From DAOMFM01 sp035429825 (GTDB taxonomy: Bacteria > Acidobacteriota > Blastocatellia > UBA7656 > JADIYM01), in NCBI GenBank assembly GCA_044224215.1, contig JBGAKX010000016.1, positions 1 to 52,493 of the forward strand: 52,493 nt of DNA. The letters are read 5' to 3'. The position numbers and the translations under genes are program-made. A model generated the notes under the pieces. It saw only the letters and a program-made list of their open reading frames with translations. It made no database searches and was not told the DNA's origin. Of the stretch, positions 8,294-17,155 are shown piece by piece; position 1 is the stretch's first letter, and each line of letters starts with the position of its first letter.

Positions 8294-9652
8294 TCAACGC
8301 GCCGTAATGCCGAGCGCCTTCATGCGACGATACAGGTGAGTGCGGTCAATTCCCATCTCTCTGGACGCTTTTGCGAGATTTCCTTCGCACTCGTCGATCT
8401 TCCGAACGATGTACTCGCGCTCGTACGCCTCCTTGCCGTCCCGCAGGTTTGCGAACGCAAGCCACGAACCGGACGTCGGGTCGTCAGTGTCGGAGTTCAG
8501 CGGAGGCAGATCATTCGCCGTTACTATCTCGCTCCGGTGCATGATGATGACGCGCTCGATCGTGTTTCGCAGTTCGCGAACGTTCCCGGGCCAACGGTAC
8601 TCCGCAAGCGCGCGGTGCGCATCTTCGGTGAAATCCTTGGGCTTGTGCGTGTACTCTGCCGAGAACTTGACGTTGAAGTGCTCGACGAGCAGCGGAATGT
8701 CTTCGGCCCGGTCGCGAAGCGGCGGCAACTCGAACGGAATCACGTTCAGCCGGTAGAACAGGTCCTCGCGAAACGCGCCCCGTTCGATCTCGCTCTCGAG
8801 ACGCTTGTTCGTCGCCGCGACAACGCGCACATCGACGCTCACGGCCTGGTGTCCTCCGACGGGTTCGAAACGCTGCTCTTCGAGCGCTCTGAGGACCTTT
8901 GACTGCATCCGTGGACTCATGTCCCCGACCTCGTCGAGAAACAGCGTCCCGCCGTCGGCCTGCGCGAACTTGCCGGTCTTTGGCGTCACCGCACCCGTGA
9001 ATGCACCCTTCACATGGCCAAAGAGCTCGGACTCGATGAGCTCTTCGGGGACTGCAGCACAGTTCACCTCGACGAACGGACCCGACGACCGCTGCGAGCT
9101 GTTGTGGATCAGCCGCGCGACGAGCTCCTTTCCGGTGCCCGATTCGCCGTAGATCAGCACCCTGCCCTGCGTCGGCGCGGCAAACGCGATCTGCTGCCGC
9201 AACGCCATCACGGGCGCGCTGCGGCCGATCATCGCCTCGCCCGACGCCAGCTCGGCACGCATGGCTTCGTTGGCCCGCTGCACCTCGGACAGCCTGATCG
9301 CGTTGCGAACCGCCACGATCGTCCGCTCCGCCGTCAGCGGCTTCTCGATGAAATCGACCGCTCCGAGCTTGGTCGCACGCACTGCAGTTTCGATCGTCCC
9401 GTGCCCCGAGATCATGATCACCGGGCATTCGGGACGCGTGTTTCGAATGCGCGAGAGCACCTCGAGACCGTCGAGTCCCGCGCCGAGAAATATGTCCAGC
9501 AGGATGCAGCCGTACGGGCGCTGTCCGATTGCCTCGAGACACGCCTCGCCGGTTGCGACGGCTTCGACGGCGAACCCCTCGTCCGCGAGCAGTCCTCGCA
9601 GCGAGTCGCGGATCCCGAGTTCATCGTCGACGATCAGAACCGAATTCGACAT
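8294..9652 (-). CDS. Sigma-54-dependent response regulator (NtrC/NtrX family)
   Basis: A 452-residue regulator: receiver domain (1-120, phosphoacceptor Asp53 in LLDIF, switch Thr/Ser in MISGHG, Lys in FIEKPL), AAA+ sigma-54 activation domain (about 145-375) and Fis-type helix-turn-helix at the C-terminus (ASREMGIDRTHLYRRMKALG). The AAA+ part has Walker A GESGTGKE (169-176), the sigma-54-contacting GAFTGA loop (216-221) and Walker B GGTLFLDE. All residues needed to activate sigma-54 RNA polymerase appear intact. It follows the sensor kinase by 22 bp, so the two form a two-component pair. The receiver insert LGAGLDG is slightly longer than usual. Targets are unknown; nitrogen or envelope control would be typical. 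Confidence 0.93.
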   Translation of the reverse strand: MSNSVLIVDDELGIRDSLRGLLADEGFAVEAVATGEACLEAIGQRPYGCILLDIFLGAGLDGLEVLSRIRNTRPECPVIMISGHGTIETAVRATKLGAVDFIEKPLTAERTIVAVRNAIRLSEVQRANEAMRAELASGEAMIGRSAPVMALRQQIAFAAPTQGRVLIYGESGTGKELVARLIHNSSQRSSGPFVEVNCAAVPEELIESELFGHVKGAFTGAVTPKTGKFAQADGGTLFLDEVGDMSPRMQSKVLRALEEQRFEPVGGHQAVSVDVRVVAATNKRLESEIERGAFREDLFYRLNVIPFELPPLRDRAEDIPLLVEHFNVKFSAEYTHKPKDFTEDAHRALAEYRWPGNVRELRNTIERVIIMHRSEIVTANDLPPLNSDTDDPTSGSWLAFANLRDGKEAYEREYIVRKIDECEGNLAKASREMGIDRTHLYRRMKALGITAR

Positions 9653-9674
9653 AGGGGACTAGTATCCACGAACC

Positions 9675-11966
9675 TCACGTCGCAACGCGAACGTCCTGCT
9701 GCTCCGCGACCGCCCGTCCACCCTGATCCGTTCGGAGTGCGTGCGCGGACAGCTCGACGACAAAGCGGGCGCCGGCAGGTACATTCGGTTCGCACCAGAC
9801 CCGTCCGTGGTGGTCGCCGACGATGTGCGACACGATCGACAGACCGAGTCCCGAGCCGCGCGGGCTCGTCGAGAAGTACGGAAGGAAGAGCCGATCCCGG
9901 AGCGTTGCGGGAACCCCATGCCCGGTATCCGACACGGACAGCCGGACAAGGTCCGTCAATGCGTCGAATTCGGTTGCGATCGTGACGCGACGCTCGGCGG
10001 ACTCAGCGACGGCCTCGAGCGCGTTGTCCACAAAATTGACGATGACGCGCTGGATCTGTTCCCGGTCGAGCGTCAGCATCGGCATTGCCGGATCCTGGCG
10101 AAGCTCGATCGTGGCCTCGTTCATCCTGCCCTCGTAAAGCGCAACTGCCGTCGCGGCAATCGCGTTCAGATCGGCGGGCTCAAACCGGGGTCGCGGCATC
10201 CGCGCGTACCGCGAGAACTCGACCACCATGTGCTGCAGCGCGCCGACCTCGCGGATGATCGTCGCGGAGCATTCCTCGACGAGTGCGCGGTATTTCTCAG
10301 GCGCGCTCGCGCCGTCCCTGCGCAGACCGCGCACGATGCGCTCCGCCGACAGCTGGATCGGCGTCAACGGGTTCTTTATCTCGTGGGCCATGCGCCGCGC
10401 GACCTCGTTCCACGCGGCCGTCCGCTCCGCCTGGATCAGCTCCGACAGGTCCTCGACGGTCACGACGGCCCCGGCGTACTTTCCGTCGGGGTCCGACAGC
10501 GTCGACACCGTAACTGCGGCGGGCATCGTCGTGCCTTCGCGAATCGTCAGCTCCATGTCCGACGACGCCACACCCGAACGGCGCGCGCGCCGGATCAGAG
10601 CCTCGACCTTCTCGCGTGCAGGACCGAGCGCCTCGACGAGCGCCTCGAGGTCGTACGGGCCCGGGCCGAGTCCGAGCATGTGGGCGGCAGCCGCGTTTAC
10701 CATGGTCACGCGTCCGCTCGCGTCGGCCGAGACCACGCCGGTGGAGAGGCTCGTGAGGACGGTCTCGATGTACGCACGCCGCTCGTCGAGCGTCTTGTTG
10801 CTCGACTCGAGCTCGAGAGCTGCCTCGACGAGGCGCGCCCGGCTCTCGCCGAGCTGCGCCGCCATGGCGTTGAACGAGTCGATCAGCGTCTTCAGCTCGC
10901 CGTCCGCGACACAGTCGATCCGGTGCCCGAGATTGCCGCTCGCCACTTCGTCGGTCGCCTGGACCAGCGCCTGGATCGGTTCCGTCACGCCGCGCGAAAT
11001 GAACAGCGCCGTCCAGACGGTCGCGAACAGCACGATCAGCGTGACGAGGCTGAGCGTGAACACGTAACGCGTCCTCAGGCTGCGCTGCTCGTTGACGAGG
11101 CGCTCCGAGGACCGCTGCTGTGCCTCGATCGCGTTGAACTGCGCCGCGAGCTGGGGTGGGAAGCGCCGGACGAGCACGAGACCGCGGGGCGAAGTACCCT
11201 TCGCCCCGATTGGAACCCCGACCACGAGAAAGATCGCGTCGTCGTCGTCGGTGTTGCGCGAGTGGCCTTCGAACGACTGGCCCGCGTCGACAGCCACGCG
11301 CGCGGCGTCGAGCTGACCCTGAAAAGCGGGTGCGAGCTCGCTGCCGTTCCCTTCGACGCGAACGATCTGACGACCCCCTCCGCGAAGTTCGATCGCGGCG
11401 AGCCGCAGGTTTCGCGACTCCTTTGTGAGCTCTTCGGAGACCGCTCGTTCGTCGAGTGGCGACGACCCCTTCAATTCGTTCGCCCGGACGATCCGTCGCG
11501 CCATCGCGTGGAGGTCGCGAACCTCGATGTCTATGTAGTCGCGCAGGATCGCGCGGGCGCTCGTCACCACGTTTTCTGTCGGTTGCAGGAAGATCTGAAT
11601 CGTCGTGTCGATCAGCCAGAACGAGAACAGGAACAGCATCGCCGTCGGGAGAAATGTCAGGGCGATCGATCCCACGATCATGCGGGTCTTGAACTGGGAC
11701 CCGAGCTTGCCTTCGCGACGCTCGCGGTGGAGCTTGAGGAGATGGCGAACCAGCACGAGCCCGAGCGTTACGAACGCGATGAAATTCAACGTCGACAGCG
11801 CGTACAGCGTCAGCGCGTCTCCGGGAGCATCGAGACCGAGCATCGTCCTGAGCGAAAACTCGCCCCGGGTAAGCCAGGCGGCCAGAAGAAGCGCCAGCAC
11901 GACCGAAATGAAAGCGATCTGGCGAAGTCGCCTGCGGCGGCGCTTCTGATCGGCGTCGCGTGACAA
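9675..11966 (-). CDS. NtrY-like membrane sensor histidine kinase
   Basis: A 763-residue sensor with TM helices at about 18-36, 52-76 and 97-120, a roughly 180-residue extracytoplasmic/linker region, a TM near 305-330, HAMP, PAS (around IETVLTSLSTGVV), HisKA with His528 (MAHEIKNPLTP) and HATPase_c (N-box NFVDNALEA, DTGHG, GSGLGLSI). This is the NtrY architecture. A GTG at 11996 would add 10 residues, but the TTG at 11966 has GGAGG 7 bp upstream and is preferred. It autophosphorylates on His528 and presumably passes phosphate to the regulator encoded next in the operon. The signal cannot be read from the sensor region. Confidence 0.9.
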   Translation of the reverse strand: MSRDADQKRRRRRLRQIAFISVVLALLLAAWLTRGEFSLRTMLGLDAPGDALTLYALSTLNFIAFVTLGLVLVRHLLKLHRERREGKLGSQFKTRMIVGSIALTFLPTAMLFLFSFWLIDTTIQIFLQPTENVVTSARAILRDYIDIEVRDLHAMARRIVRANELKGSSPLDERAVSEELTKESRNLRLAAIELRGGGRQIVRVEGNGSELAPAFQGQLDAARVAVDAGQSFEGHSRNTDDDDAIFLVVGVPIGAKGTSPRGLVLVRRFPPQLAAQFNAIEAQQRSSERLVNEQRSLRTRYVFTLSLVTLIVLFATVWTALFISRGVTEPIQALVQATDEVASGNLGHRIDCVADGELKTLIDSFNAMAAQLGESRARLVEAALELESSNKTLDERRAYIETVLTSLSTGVVSADASGRVTMVNAAAAHMLGLGPGPYDLEALVEALGPAREKVEALIRRARRSGVASSDMELTIREGTTMPAAVTVSTLSDPDGKYAGAVVTVEDLSELIQAERTAAWNEVARRMAHEIKNPLTPIQLSAERIVRGLRRDGASAPEKYRALVEECSATIIREVGALQHMVVEFSRYARMPRPRFEPADLNAIAATAVALYEGRMNEATIELRQDPAMPMLTLDREQIQRVIVNFVDNALEAVAESAERRVTIATEFDALTDLVRLSVSDTGHGVPATLRDRLFLPYFSTSPRGSGLGLSIVSHIVGDHHGRVWCEPNVPAGARFVVELSAHALRTDQGGRAVAEQQDVRVAT

Positions 11967-12089
11967 TCGGTTACCCTCCGCGCCGGATTGTACCACGACG
12001 CGCGGACCGGCCTGCTAGGCATAAACCCTGACGGGATGTATACTTGGCTGCTTCGGCGGCAGCCGCGACGCGAGCCGCCGTCAACCGAT

Positions 12090-12599
12090 ATGAGTGAAGA
12101 ACACGATCCCGCCATCCGCGTACGAGACCGGCGAATGTTCAATCCCGACGGCAGTCTGCGCTTCGCCGCCGATGCCGTAACGACCGAGCCACCCGTCGAG
12201 CCCGCTCCCGCCGCGCCAGAGCCAGCCGCTGCAGCTGTTGCAGCCGAGCCCCCTGCAGAGGCCGCCGCGGAACCCGCGCCGGTTTCGAAGGAACCGGCTC
12301 CGGCAGCCGCGGAGCCGCCCAAATCCGGCGATGCCGAACGGCCCGGCGAGCCGAGCATGTTCAGCGACCTGATCGTGAATCTCGCGTCGCAGGCAGCGAT
12401 GTATCTCGGGCTCGTGGACAATCCGCTGGCGCCCAAGATGCCACCCGACCTGCCGGCGGCGCGCCAGATGATCGAGATCCTCGCGATGCTGAAAGAGAAG
12501 ACGCGCGGGAATCTCACCTCGGACGAGAATGTCCTGCTGGAACGAATACTCACGGATCTGCGGATGCAGTACGTCTCGATGACCGCGACGCGACGCTGA
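12090..12599 (+). CDS. DUF1844 domain protein
   Basis: A 169-residue protein. The first about 25 residues (VRDRRMFNPDGSLR) and the C-terminal about 75 residues (MFSDLIVNLASQAAMYLG, then NLTSDENVLLERIL) match DUF1844, a small family of unknown function frequent in Acidobacteriota and deltaproteobacteria. Between them lies an Ala/Pro/Glu-rich low-complexity linker of about 65 residues. The ATG at 12090 gives the family start; the open frame extends upstream to 11988 without similarity. Its stop overlaps the next start by one base (TGATG), so it is co-translated with the MBL hydrolase and RibF. The role is unknown. Confidence 0.82.
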   Translation: MSEEHDPAIRVRDRRMFNPDGSLRFAADAVTTEPPVEPAPAAPEPAAAAVAAEPPAEAAAEPAPVSKEPAPAAAEPPKSGDAERPGEPSMFSDLIVNLASQAAMYLGLVDNPLAPKMPPDLPAARQMIEILAMLKEKTRGNLTSDENVLLERILTDLRMQYVSMTATRR

Positions 12600-13378
12600 T
12601 GGACGACGCGGTTGGAGTGCGGCTGACGTTCCTCGGCACGGGAACGTCAACGGGTGTTCCGGCCGTGGGATGCCCGTGCGAGGTGTGCCGGTCGGACGAT
12701 CCGCGTGACAAGCGGCTGCGCGCATCGGTCCTGCTGGAATTCAACGGACGCTCGGTGGTCATCGACACGGGGACGGATTTTCGCCAGCAGGCGCTGCGCG
12801 CCGGATTGAGCAGGCTCGATGCCGTGCTGTTCACGCACGACCACGTCGACCACATCTTTGGCCTCGACGACATTCGGCCGTTCAACTTCAGGACGCGCCA
12901 GCCGATTCCCTGCTTCGCCGACGAGCGGACGTGGGTCGGCCTGCGTCGCGTGTACGAGTACGCGTTCAAGCCCGCACACTACGGCGGTCTCCCGCAGATC
13001 GACGCGCGCGTCGTCGACGGCCCGTTCGAGCTGTTCGGACAATCGATCGTGCCGCTCTACGTGATTCACGGTCGGTTGCCAGTTCTCGCGTACCGGTTCG
13101 GGAACTGCGCCTACGTAACCGACTGCAACGAGATCGCGGACGAGACGGTCGACGGGCTCCAGGGGCTGGACGTGCTCGTGCTCGACGGCCTCCGGTACGC
13201 GGACCATCCGACGCACATGACGATACCGCGCGCGCTCGAGTACATCGAGCGCATCGCGCCCCGGCGTGCGTATCTCACGCACATGAACCACGAAGTCTCG
13301 CACGAAACCGTGAGCCGCCAGCTCCCCGATGGCGTGGAGCTCGCGTTCGACGGTCTCGTGCTCGAGGTGGCCGCGTGA
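12599..13378 (+). CDS. Metallo-beta-lactamase-fold hydrolase (PhnP/COG1235-like)
   Basis: A 259-residue MBL-fold protein with the metal motif THDHVDH (FTHDHVDHIFGLDD), a distal metal Asp in VTDCNE and His residues in LTHMNHE. The N-terminus LGTGTSTGVPAVGCPCEVC is that of the PhnP-like subgroup, where the CxC.xxC-type cysteines can bind an extra zinc. Such enzymes are cyclic phosphodiesterases or related hydrolases acting on small phosphoesters; the exact substrate is not evident. Overlaps on both sides (TGATG upstream, GTGA downstream) place it in a tight DUF1844-MBL-ribF operon. Confidence 0.87.
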   Translation: MDDAVGVRLTFLGTGTSTGVPAVGCPCEVCRSDDPRDKRLRASVLLEFNGRSVVIDTGTDFRQQALRAGLSRLDAVLFTHDHVDHIFGLDDIRPFNFRTRQPIPCFADERTWVGLRRVYEYAFKPAHYGGLPQIDARVVDGPFELFGQSIVPLYVIHGRLPVLAYRFGNCAYVTDCNEIADETVDGLQGLDVLVLDGLRYADHPTHMTIPRALEYIERIAPRRAYLTHMNHEVSHETVSRQLPDGVELAFDGLVLEVAA

Positions 13379-14331
13379 TCGTGGTTCGTCGAACCGACGA
13401 TCCGCAGATCGTCCGCCCGACCACGGTGACGCTCGGCGTGTTTGACGGACTGCATCTCGGGCACCAGGCGATCATGCGCACGGTGGTCGCGCGCGCCGCA
13501 GCAACCGGGACGGTCCCGACAGTTGTCACGTTCGATCCGCACCCGCGATCGATTCTTCACCCCGAGTCCGCGCCGCCGCTGCTGCAGACCTTCGAGCAGC
13601 GCCTCGAGGGAATGCGGTTTCTCGGGATCGAACAGGTCGTCGCCCTCGAATTCACGCGCGAGCTTGCGTCGATTCCCGCCGAGGAGTTTGTCACGACGCA
13701 TCTCGTGGAGCGGCTGGATGCGCGCTCGATACTCCTCGGGAAGGGCTTTGCGTTCGGCCGCGGACGCGGCGGCAACATCGAGCTGTTGCGCAGCTTGAGC
13801 GACAGCCACGGGTTTGTGGCGGACGAGGTCGCAGAGGTGGAACTGCGTGGCCAACGCATCAGTTCCACGGCGGCGCGGCGCGCGCTCAGCGTTGGCCGGG
13901 TGAATCTCGCGCGCCGCATGCTCGGCCGGCCTTACGGGCTCGAGGGTCGCGTGATCGAAGGCCGCAAGCTTGGCCGCGAGGTGCTCGGATTTCCAACGGC
14001 GAACATTCAGCCGCATAACCGCGTGCTCCCGGGACCGGGCGTGTACGTCACGGCAACGCTCACGGGCGGCGTGTGGCATCGCAGCGTGACGAACGTGGGG
14101 TTCAGGCCGACGGTGGGCGCCGACGATCTCGTGACGGTCGAGGCGCACATTCTCGACTTCGACCGATCACTGTACGGCGAGACGATCCGCGTGCGGTTTC
14201 TCCATCGGGTCCGCAGCGAGCGGCAGTTCCCGTCGCTCGATGTATTGCGCCAGCAGATCGGGCTCGACGTCGTGCGGGCCGCACGTTACTTCCGTCACCC
14301 GCTCGTGCGACGGAACCTCGCGTTTGTCTAA
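13375..14331 (+). CDS. ribF: Bifunctional riboflavin kinase / FMN adenylyltransferase
   Basis: A 318-residue enzyme making FMN and then FAD from riboflavin. The N-terminal nucleotidyltransferase half has GVFDGLHLGHQ and TFDPHPRS, with the STAARRAL segment near residue 165; the C-terminal riboflavin kinase half has the GRKLGREVLGFPTANI signature and a conserved TVEAHILDFDR. Length matches the family (about 310). The GTG at 13375 overlaps the MBL stop (GTGA). The open frame runs 148 codons further upstream inside the MBL gene and is not coding there. No FMN riboswitch is seen upstream, so it is expressed as part of the operon. Confidence 0.95.
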   Translation: MIVVRRTDDPQIVRPTTVTLGVFDGLHLGHQAIMRTVVARAAATGTVPTVVTFDPHPRSILHPESAPPLLQTFEQRLEGMRFLGIEQVVALEFTRELASIPAEEFVTTHLVERLDARSILLGKGFAFGRGRGGNIELLRSLSDSHGFVADEVAEVELRGQRISSTAARRALSVGRVNLARRMLGRPYGLEGRVIEGRKLGREVLGFPTANIQPHNRVLPGPGVYVTATLTGGVWHRSVTNVGFRPTVGADDLVTVEAHILDFDRSLYGETIRVRFLHRVRSERQFPSLDVLRQQIGLDVVRAARYFRHPLVRRNLAFV

Positions 14332-14468
14332 CCGCAGATCAACGAAAGCCGGCGTCGTCTCGTGGGACCCGCCACCTACCGGTGGCGGTACTGGGCCTGA
14401 GAGGACTCCGTTCTGGTCCCAGACATTGCAGATCAGCGGAGATTCGCCAAATCTGCGTTCATCTGCGG
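14332..14468. repeat. MITE/REP-like foldable element with imperfect terminal inverted repeats
   Basis: Ends CCGCAGATCAACG (14332-14344) and CGTTCATCTGCGG (14456-14468) are inverted repeats matching at 12 of 13 positions. Inside, TGGGACC (14363-14369) pairs with GGTCCCA (14415-14421), and CCGCCACC (14369-14376) with GGTGGCGG (14381-14388), so the whole 137 bp can fold into one nested structure. It begins right after the ribF stop codon. No coding potential was seen. The nested symmetry suggests a non-autonomous mobile repeat; its inner hairpin may also end ribF transcription. Confidence 0.5.
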
Positions 14469-14489
14469 CCGGTCTTTAAGTCCGATCCG

Positions 14490-14993
14490 CTATCGCTCGC
14501 GGAACGACCGGGCCATCTGGTCCGTGATGTTCCGGGCCTGGCCGAGCACGGACCGATCGCCAGTGAATTGCAGAACCCATATGGACGAATTGTCGGCCCC
14601 GGCAAGGTAGTAGTACCGGCCGAGCATCGGCTTCCCGCCCTTGGTGAAGTCGAACTGCACGAGCATTCCGGCCATCGCTCCGCCGGCGAAACGCTCCTGG
14701 CGTCCCTGGACGAACCCGGGAAGAAACCGCAACGTGACGGCCGTGTCGCGGTCGACGTATGCGTCAAGCGTCTCGCCCGAATCGAGCCGCACGCGCTTCA
14801 CCTTCAGCAGCCCGGCGGACCGGTCGCCATAGATGTATTCGACGCGCTCGACCTTTGCGCCGTCCGTATACGCGGACAGTTCCCATCCGGTTGCGAGCGA
14901 GAGCGAGTAATCGTCAGGCGTCTGCGCGAGTGCGGGAATGCACGCGGCAATCAACAGAAGTAGGGTCACGTGGACTGTACGCAAGTGCTTCAT
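14490..14993 (-). CDS. Secreted protein of unknown function
   Basis: A 167-residue protein with a signal peptide (MKHLRTVH, then hydrophobic TLLLLIAACIPALAQ, cleavage near residue 25). The mature part is mixed alpha/beta with a DYSLSLATGWELSAY start; it loosely recalls small periplasmic PsbP/DcrB-like proteins but I do not recognise a family with confidence. The ATG at 14993 lies 4 bp after the rph stop, so it is the third gene of a murI-rph operon. An upstream-extended frame to 15104 would overlap rph and is rejected. Confidence 0.65.
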   Translation of the reverse strand: MKHLRTVHVTLLLLIAACIPALAQTPDDYSLSLATGWELSAYTDGAKVERVEYIYGDRSAGLLKVKRVRLDSGETLDAYVDRDTAVTLRFLPGFVQGRQERFAGGAMAGMLVQFDFTKGGKPMLGRYYYLAGADNSSIWVLQFTGDRSVLGQARNITDQMARSFRER

Positions 14994-14997
14994 GGTG

Positions 14998-15765
14998 CTA
15001 TCCCCTCTTGATGAGCCCAGCCAGCCCGATGGTTGCCCCGAATTCACCGAGTGCCTCGGCCTGCGCCGCAACCATCTGTTCAACGCCGGTACTCGCAAGT
15101 TCAAGCATTCGTGTCATCTGCGCTTGAGAAAACGGTCCCGTCTCCGCGGTTCCCTGAATCTCGATGAAGAACCCTGCTCCAGTCCGTACGATATTCATGT
15201 CGACATCGGCTCGCGAATCTTCGCTGTAGTCGAGATCGAGCAGTGCATTGCCTCCGACCATACCAACACTGATTGCCGCGACATAGTCGGACAGGGGGAC
15301 AACGCTCAGCTTCCCCTCCTCTTTCAACTTCTGCATCGCGAGCGCCATCGCCACAAAGCCGCCGCTGATCGATGCGGTGCGCGTGCCCCCGTCCGCCTGC
15401 AGCACATCGCAGTCGACGGTGATGGTTCGCTCACCGAGCCGGTTCATGGCCGTGACGGCTCGCAGGCTCCTGCCGATCAGTCGCTGTATCTCCTGCGTGC
15501 GCCCCGACGGGCCGCCGCGGCCCGACTCGCGTGGCGTGCGCGTGTCGGTCGCGCGCGGAAGCATCGCGTACTCGGCCGTCACCCAACCCTTTCCCTGGTT
15601 TCTGAGAAACGGCGGCACACGTTCCTCGACGCTCGCCGTGCAGAGGACACGCGTCTCGCCCAGCTCGATCAGCACGGAGCCCTCGGCGTACTTTGTGAAG
15701 TTGGTCGTAATTCGAATCGGCCTGAGAGCATCCGCGGCGCGGCCCTTGTGTCGTTTGATGTCCAC
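14998..15765 (-). CDS. rph: Ribonuclease PH
   Basis: A 255-residue phosphorolytic 3'-5' exoribonuclease that trims tRNA precursors. Family blocks include GETRVLCTASVEERVPPFL, GWVTAEYAMLPRAT, the phosphate-binding SGRTQEIQRLIGRSLR and DCDVLQADGGTRTASISG. The GTG at 15765 (GTGGACATCAAACG) has GAGG just upstream and lies 11 bp after the murI stop. The frame continues far upstream inside murI, but that part is a shadow. Length agrees with the family (about 240-255). Confidence 0.95.
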   Translation of the reverse strand: MDIKRHKGRAADALRPIRITTNFTKYAEGSVLIELGETRVLCTASVEERVPPFLRNQGKGWVTAEYAMLPRATDTRTPRESGRGGPSGRTQEIQRLIGRSLRAVTAMNRLGERTITVDCDVLQADGGTRTASISGGFVAMALAMQKLKEEGKLSVVPLSDYVAAISVGMVGGNALLDLDYSEDSRADVDMNIVRTGAGFFIEIQGTAETGPFSQAQMTRMLELASTGVEQMVAAQAEALGEFGATIGLAGLIKRG

Positions 15766-15776
15766 TGTATCGATCC

Positions 15777-16580
15777 TCAGATCTCGACGGTCTCGAACCG
15801 CTCGAGCGGTTGACCCAGAAAGAGTTCGGCAACACGGCGGAACCGCGACGCGGCGTCCGTGACATAGAAATGGGATGCGGCGCCGGGCCGTTCCTCGTTG
15901 AGCAGCGATTCCGAGGCGAGCACGGTGGCGACCTCTTCTGCGACGGCGTGTCCCGAGTCGATCAACACGACGTCCGGACCGACAACCGATCCGATGACCT
16001 CGCGAAGGATCGGGTAGTGCGTGCAGCCAAGAACGAGCGTATCGATCTCTGCCTCGCGGAACGGAGTGAGATACGTCTCTGCGATCAACTCCGTCGCGGC
16101 ACGATGATTCGTCCAACCCTCTTCGGCGAGTGCCACAAAGAGCGGGCATGCGCGCGATGTGACCGTCGCCTCCGGATTGAGCTCGTGGATTGCGGCAGTG
16201 TATGCGCCGCTCGCGATCGTCGCCTCGGTGCCGATGACGCCGATGCGCCCGGTCGCCGACGCGCGGACAGCCTGTTTTGCGCCTGGTTGAATCACGCCTA
16301 CCGTCGGCAAATCGGGCTTGAGCTCGCGCAGCCGGGGCAATGCCAGAGCGGATGCCGTGTTGCAGGCGATCACGAGCATCTTGATATTGAGCGACTCGAG
16401 GAACCGCGCGTTCTGCACGGCGTATCGCTCGATGGTCGCCGGCGATCGCGTTCCATACGGTATGCGGGCCGTGTCGCCCAGATAGGCTACGGCTTCGTCC
16501 GGCAGCCGCTCACGCAGCGAGCGAACCACCGTCAAACCGCCGACGCCCGAATCGAATACCCCGATCGGAGACTCTTTCAT
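15777..16580 (-). CDS. murI: Glutamate racemase
   Basis: A 267-residue cytoplasmic enzyme giving D-glutamate for peptidoglycan. The two catalytic Cys are present in ACNTAS and LGCTHYP, with N-terminal GVFDSGVGGLTV and GDTARIPYG. Length is normal. It is the first gene of murI-rph-secreted protein, downstream of the tmRNA gene on the same strand. Confidence 0.96.
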   Translation of the reverse strand: MKESPIGVFDSGVGGLTVVRSLRERLPDEAVAYLGDTARIPYGTRSPATIERYAVQNARFLESLNIKMLVIACNTASALALPRLRELKPDLPTVGVIQPGAKQAVRASATGRIGVIGTEATIASGAYTAAIHELNPEATVTSRACPLFVALAEEGWTNHRAATELIAETYLTPFREAEIDTLVLGCTHYPILREVIGSVVGPDVVLIDSGHAVAEEVATVLASESLLNEERPGAASHFYVTDAASRFRRVAELFLGQPLERFETVEI

Positions 16581-16628
16581 GCTCGTACGCGTATGCCGAT
16601 CCGAACCCAGATTTGTCCGTCATGCGAC

Positions 16629-16662
16629 GGGGCGGAACGCGTCGTGTGACCCGTTCCGCCCC
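16629..16662 (-). terminator. Hairpin downstream of tmRNA (terminator-like)
   Basis: An 11-bp perfect stem, GGGGCGGAACG (16629-16639) and CGTTCCGCCCC (16652-16662), with a 12-nt loop, 12 bp after the mature 3' end of the tmRNA. There is no T-run, so termination may need Rho or the stem may only protect or mark the 3' end for processing. Confidence 0.55.
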
Positions 16663-16673
16663 ACCGACTTGAG

Positions 16674-17025
16674 TGGAGGTGGCCAGAATTGAACTGGCGT
16701 CCGAAAGCCTTTAGCGAATGCCTCTACGTGCGTGTCCGCTTCCTTTTTTGTTTCGCCCGCTTCAACAGTGGAAGCGACAAGCATCGAAACGGGCTAGCCC
16801 GGATTGATTTCGCGATCTGGGTCCCCGGGCGGGGGCCCTCACGCTAGCCTGCTTAAGTGACGTTTCGTTCCCGCACACAGGCGATGCGGGGCGAAACGTC
16901 GCGACTCTTAGGCCGCGAGGGCAAACTGTGAGTTTGCGTTTAGGTTTCCATACTTATTACGCGGCGCATGGTCCGCGGCACGCATCAATCGCCTCCGAAT
17001 ACCTTCGTCGAAACCTGTCACCCCC
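16674..17025 (-). ncRNA. ssrA: Transfer-messenger RNA (one-piece), tag ANSQFALAA
   Basis: The tRNA-like domain has 5' acceptor GGGGGTG (17025-17019), followed by ACAGGTTTCGACG, and 3' acceptor CACCTCC (16681-16675) with discriminator A at 16674; the T-arm is GCCAG-TTCAATT-CTGGC. CCA is not encoded. The tag reading frame at 16937-16908 encodes A-N-S-Q-F-A-L-A-A followed by TAA, the usual proteolysis tag end. The single uninterrupted molecule of about 352 nt fits one-piece tmRNA. It rescues stalled ribosomes with SmpB. Long open frames overlapping this segment are chance. Confidence 0.96.
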
Positions 17026-17043
17026 AATACGGGTAACCGATTT

Positions 17044-17073
17044 AGCCTACAGGGGATGTTCGCACAGTGTCAA
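17044..17073 (-). promoter_or_regulatory. Predicted promoter of tmRNA
   Basis: Minus strand: perfect -35 TTGACA (17073-17068), 18-bp spacer and -10 TAGGCT (17049-17044). The start would be about 10 nt before the mature tmRNA 5' end, leaving a short leader for RNase P. Confidence 0.5.
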
Positions 17074-17155
17074 TCCGGCGCCCATCGGCCGGACGCGCTG
17101 CCGACGCCCTGCCTCGCATGACTTCGGTTTGTCGCCGCAACACCTTTATGGTGAA

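Noticed and set aside
9741..11963. 740-codon open frame on the plus strand opposite the sensor kinase
   Set aside because: High-GC third codon positions open long antisense frames. The minus-strand frame has all histidine kinase motifs; the antisense protein is Arg/Asp/His-rich without domains.
14998..16149. A 383-codon frame that would fuse a murI-overlapping segment to RNase PH
   Set aside because: The upstream part is out of frame within murI; rph begins at GTG 15765 with a ribosome site.
16928..17155. N-terminal extension of the pgsA frame
   Set aside because: It overlaps the tmRNA tRNA-like end and tmRNA promoter and precedes the family N-terminus.
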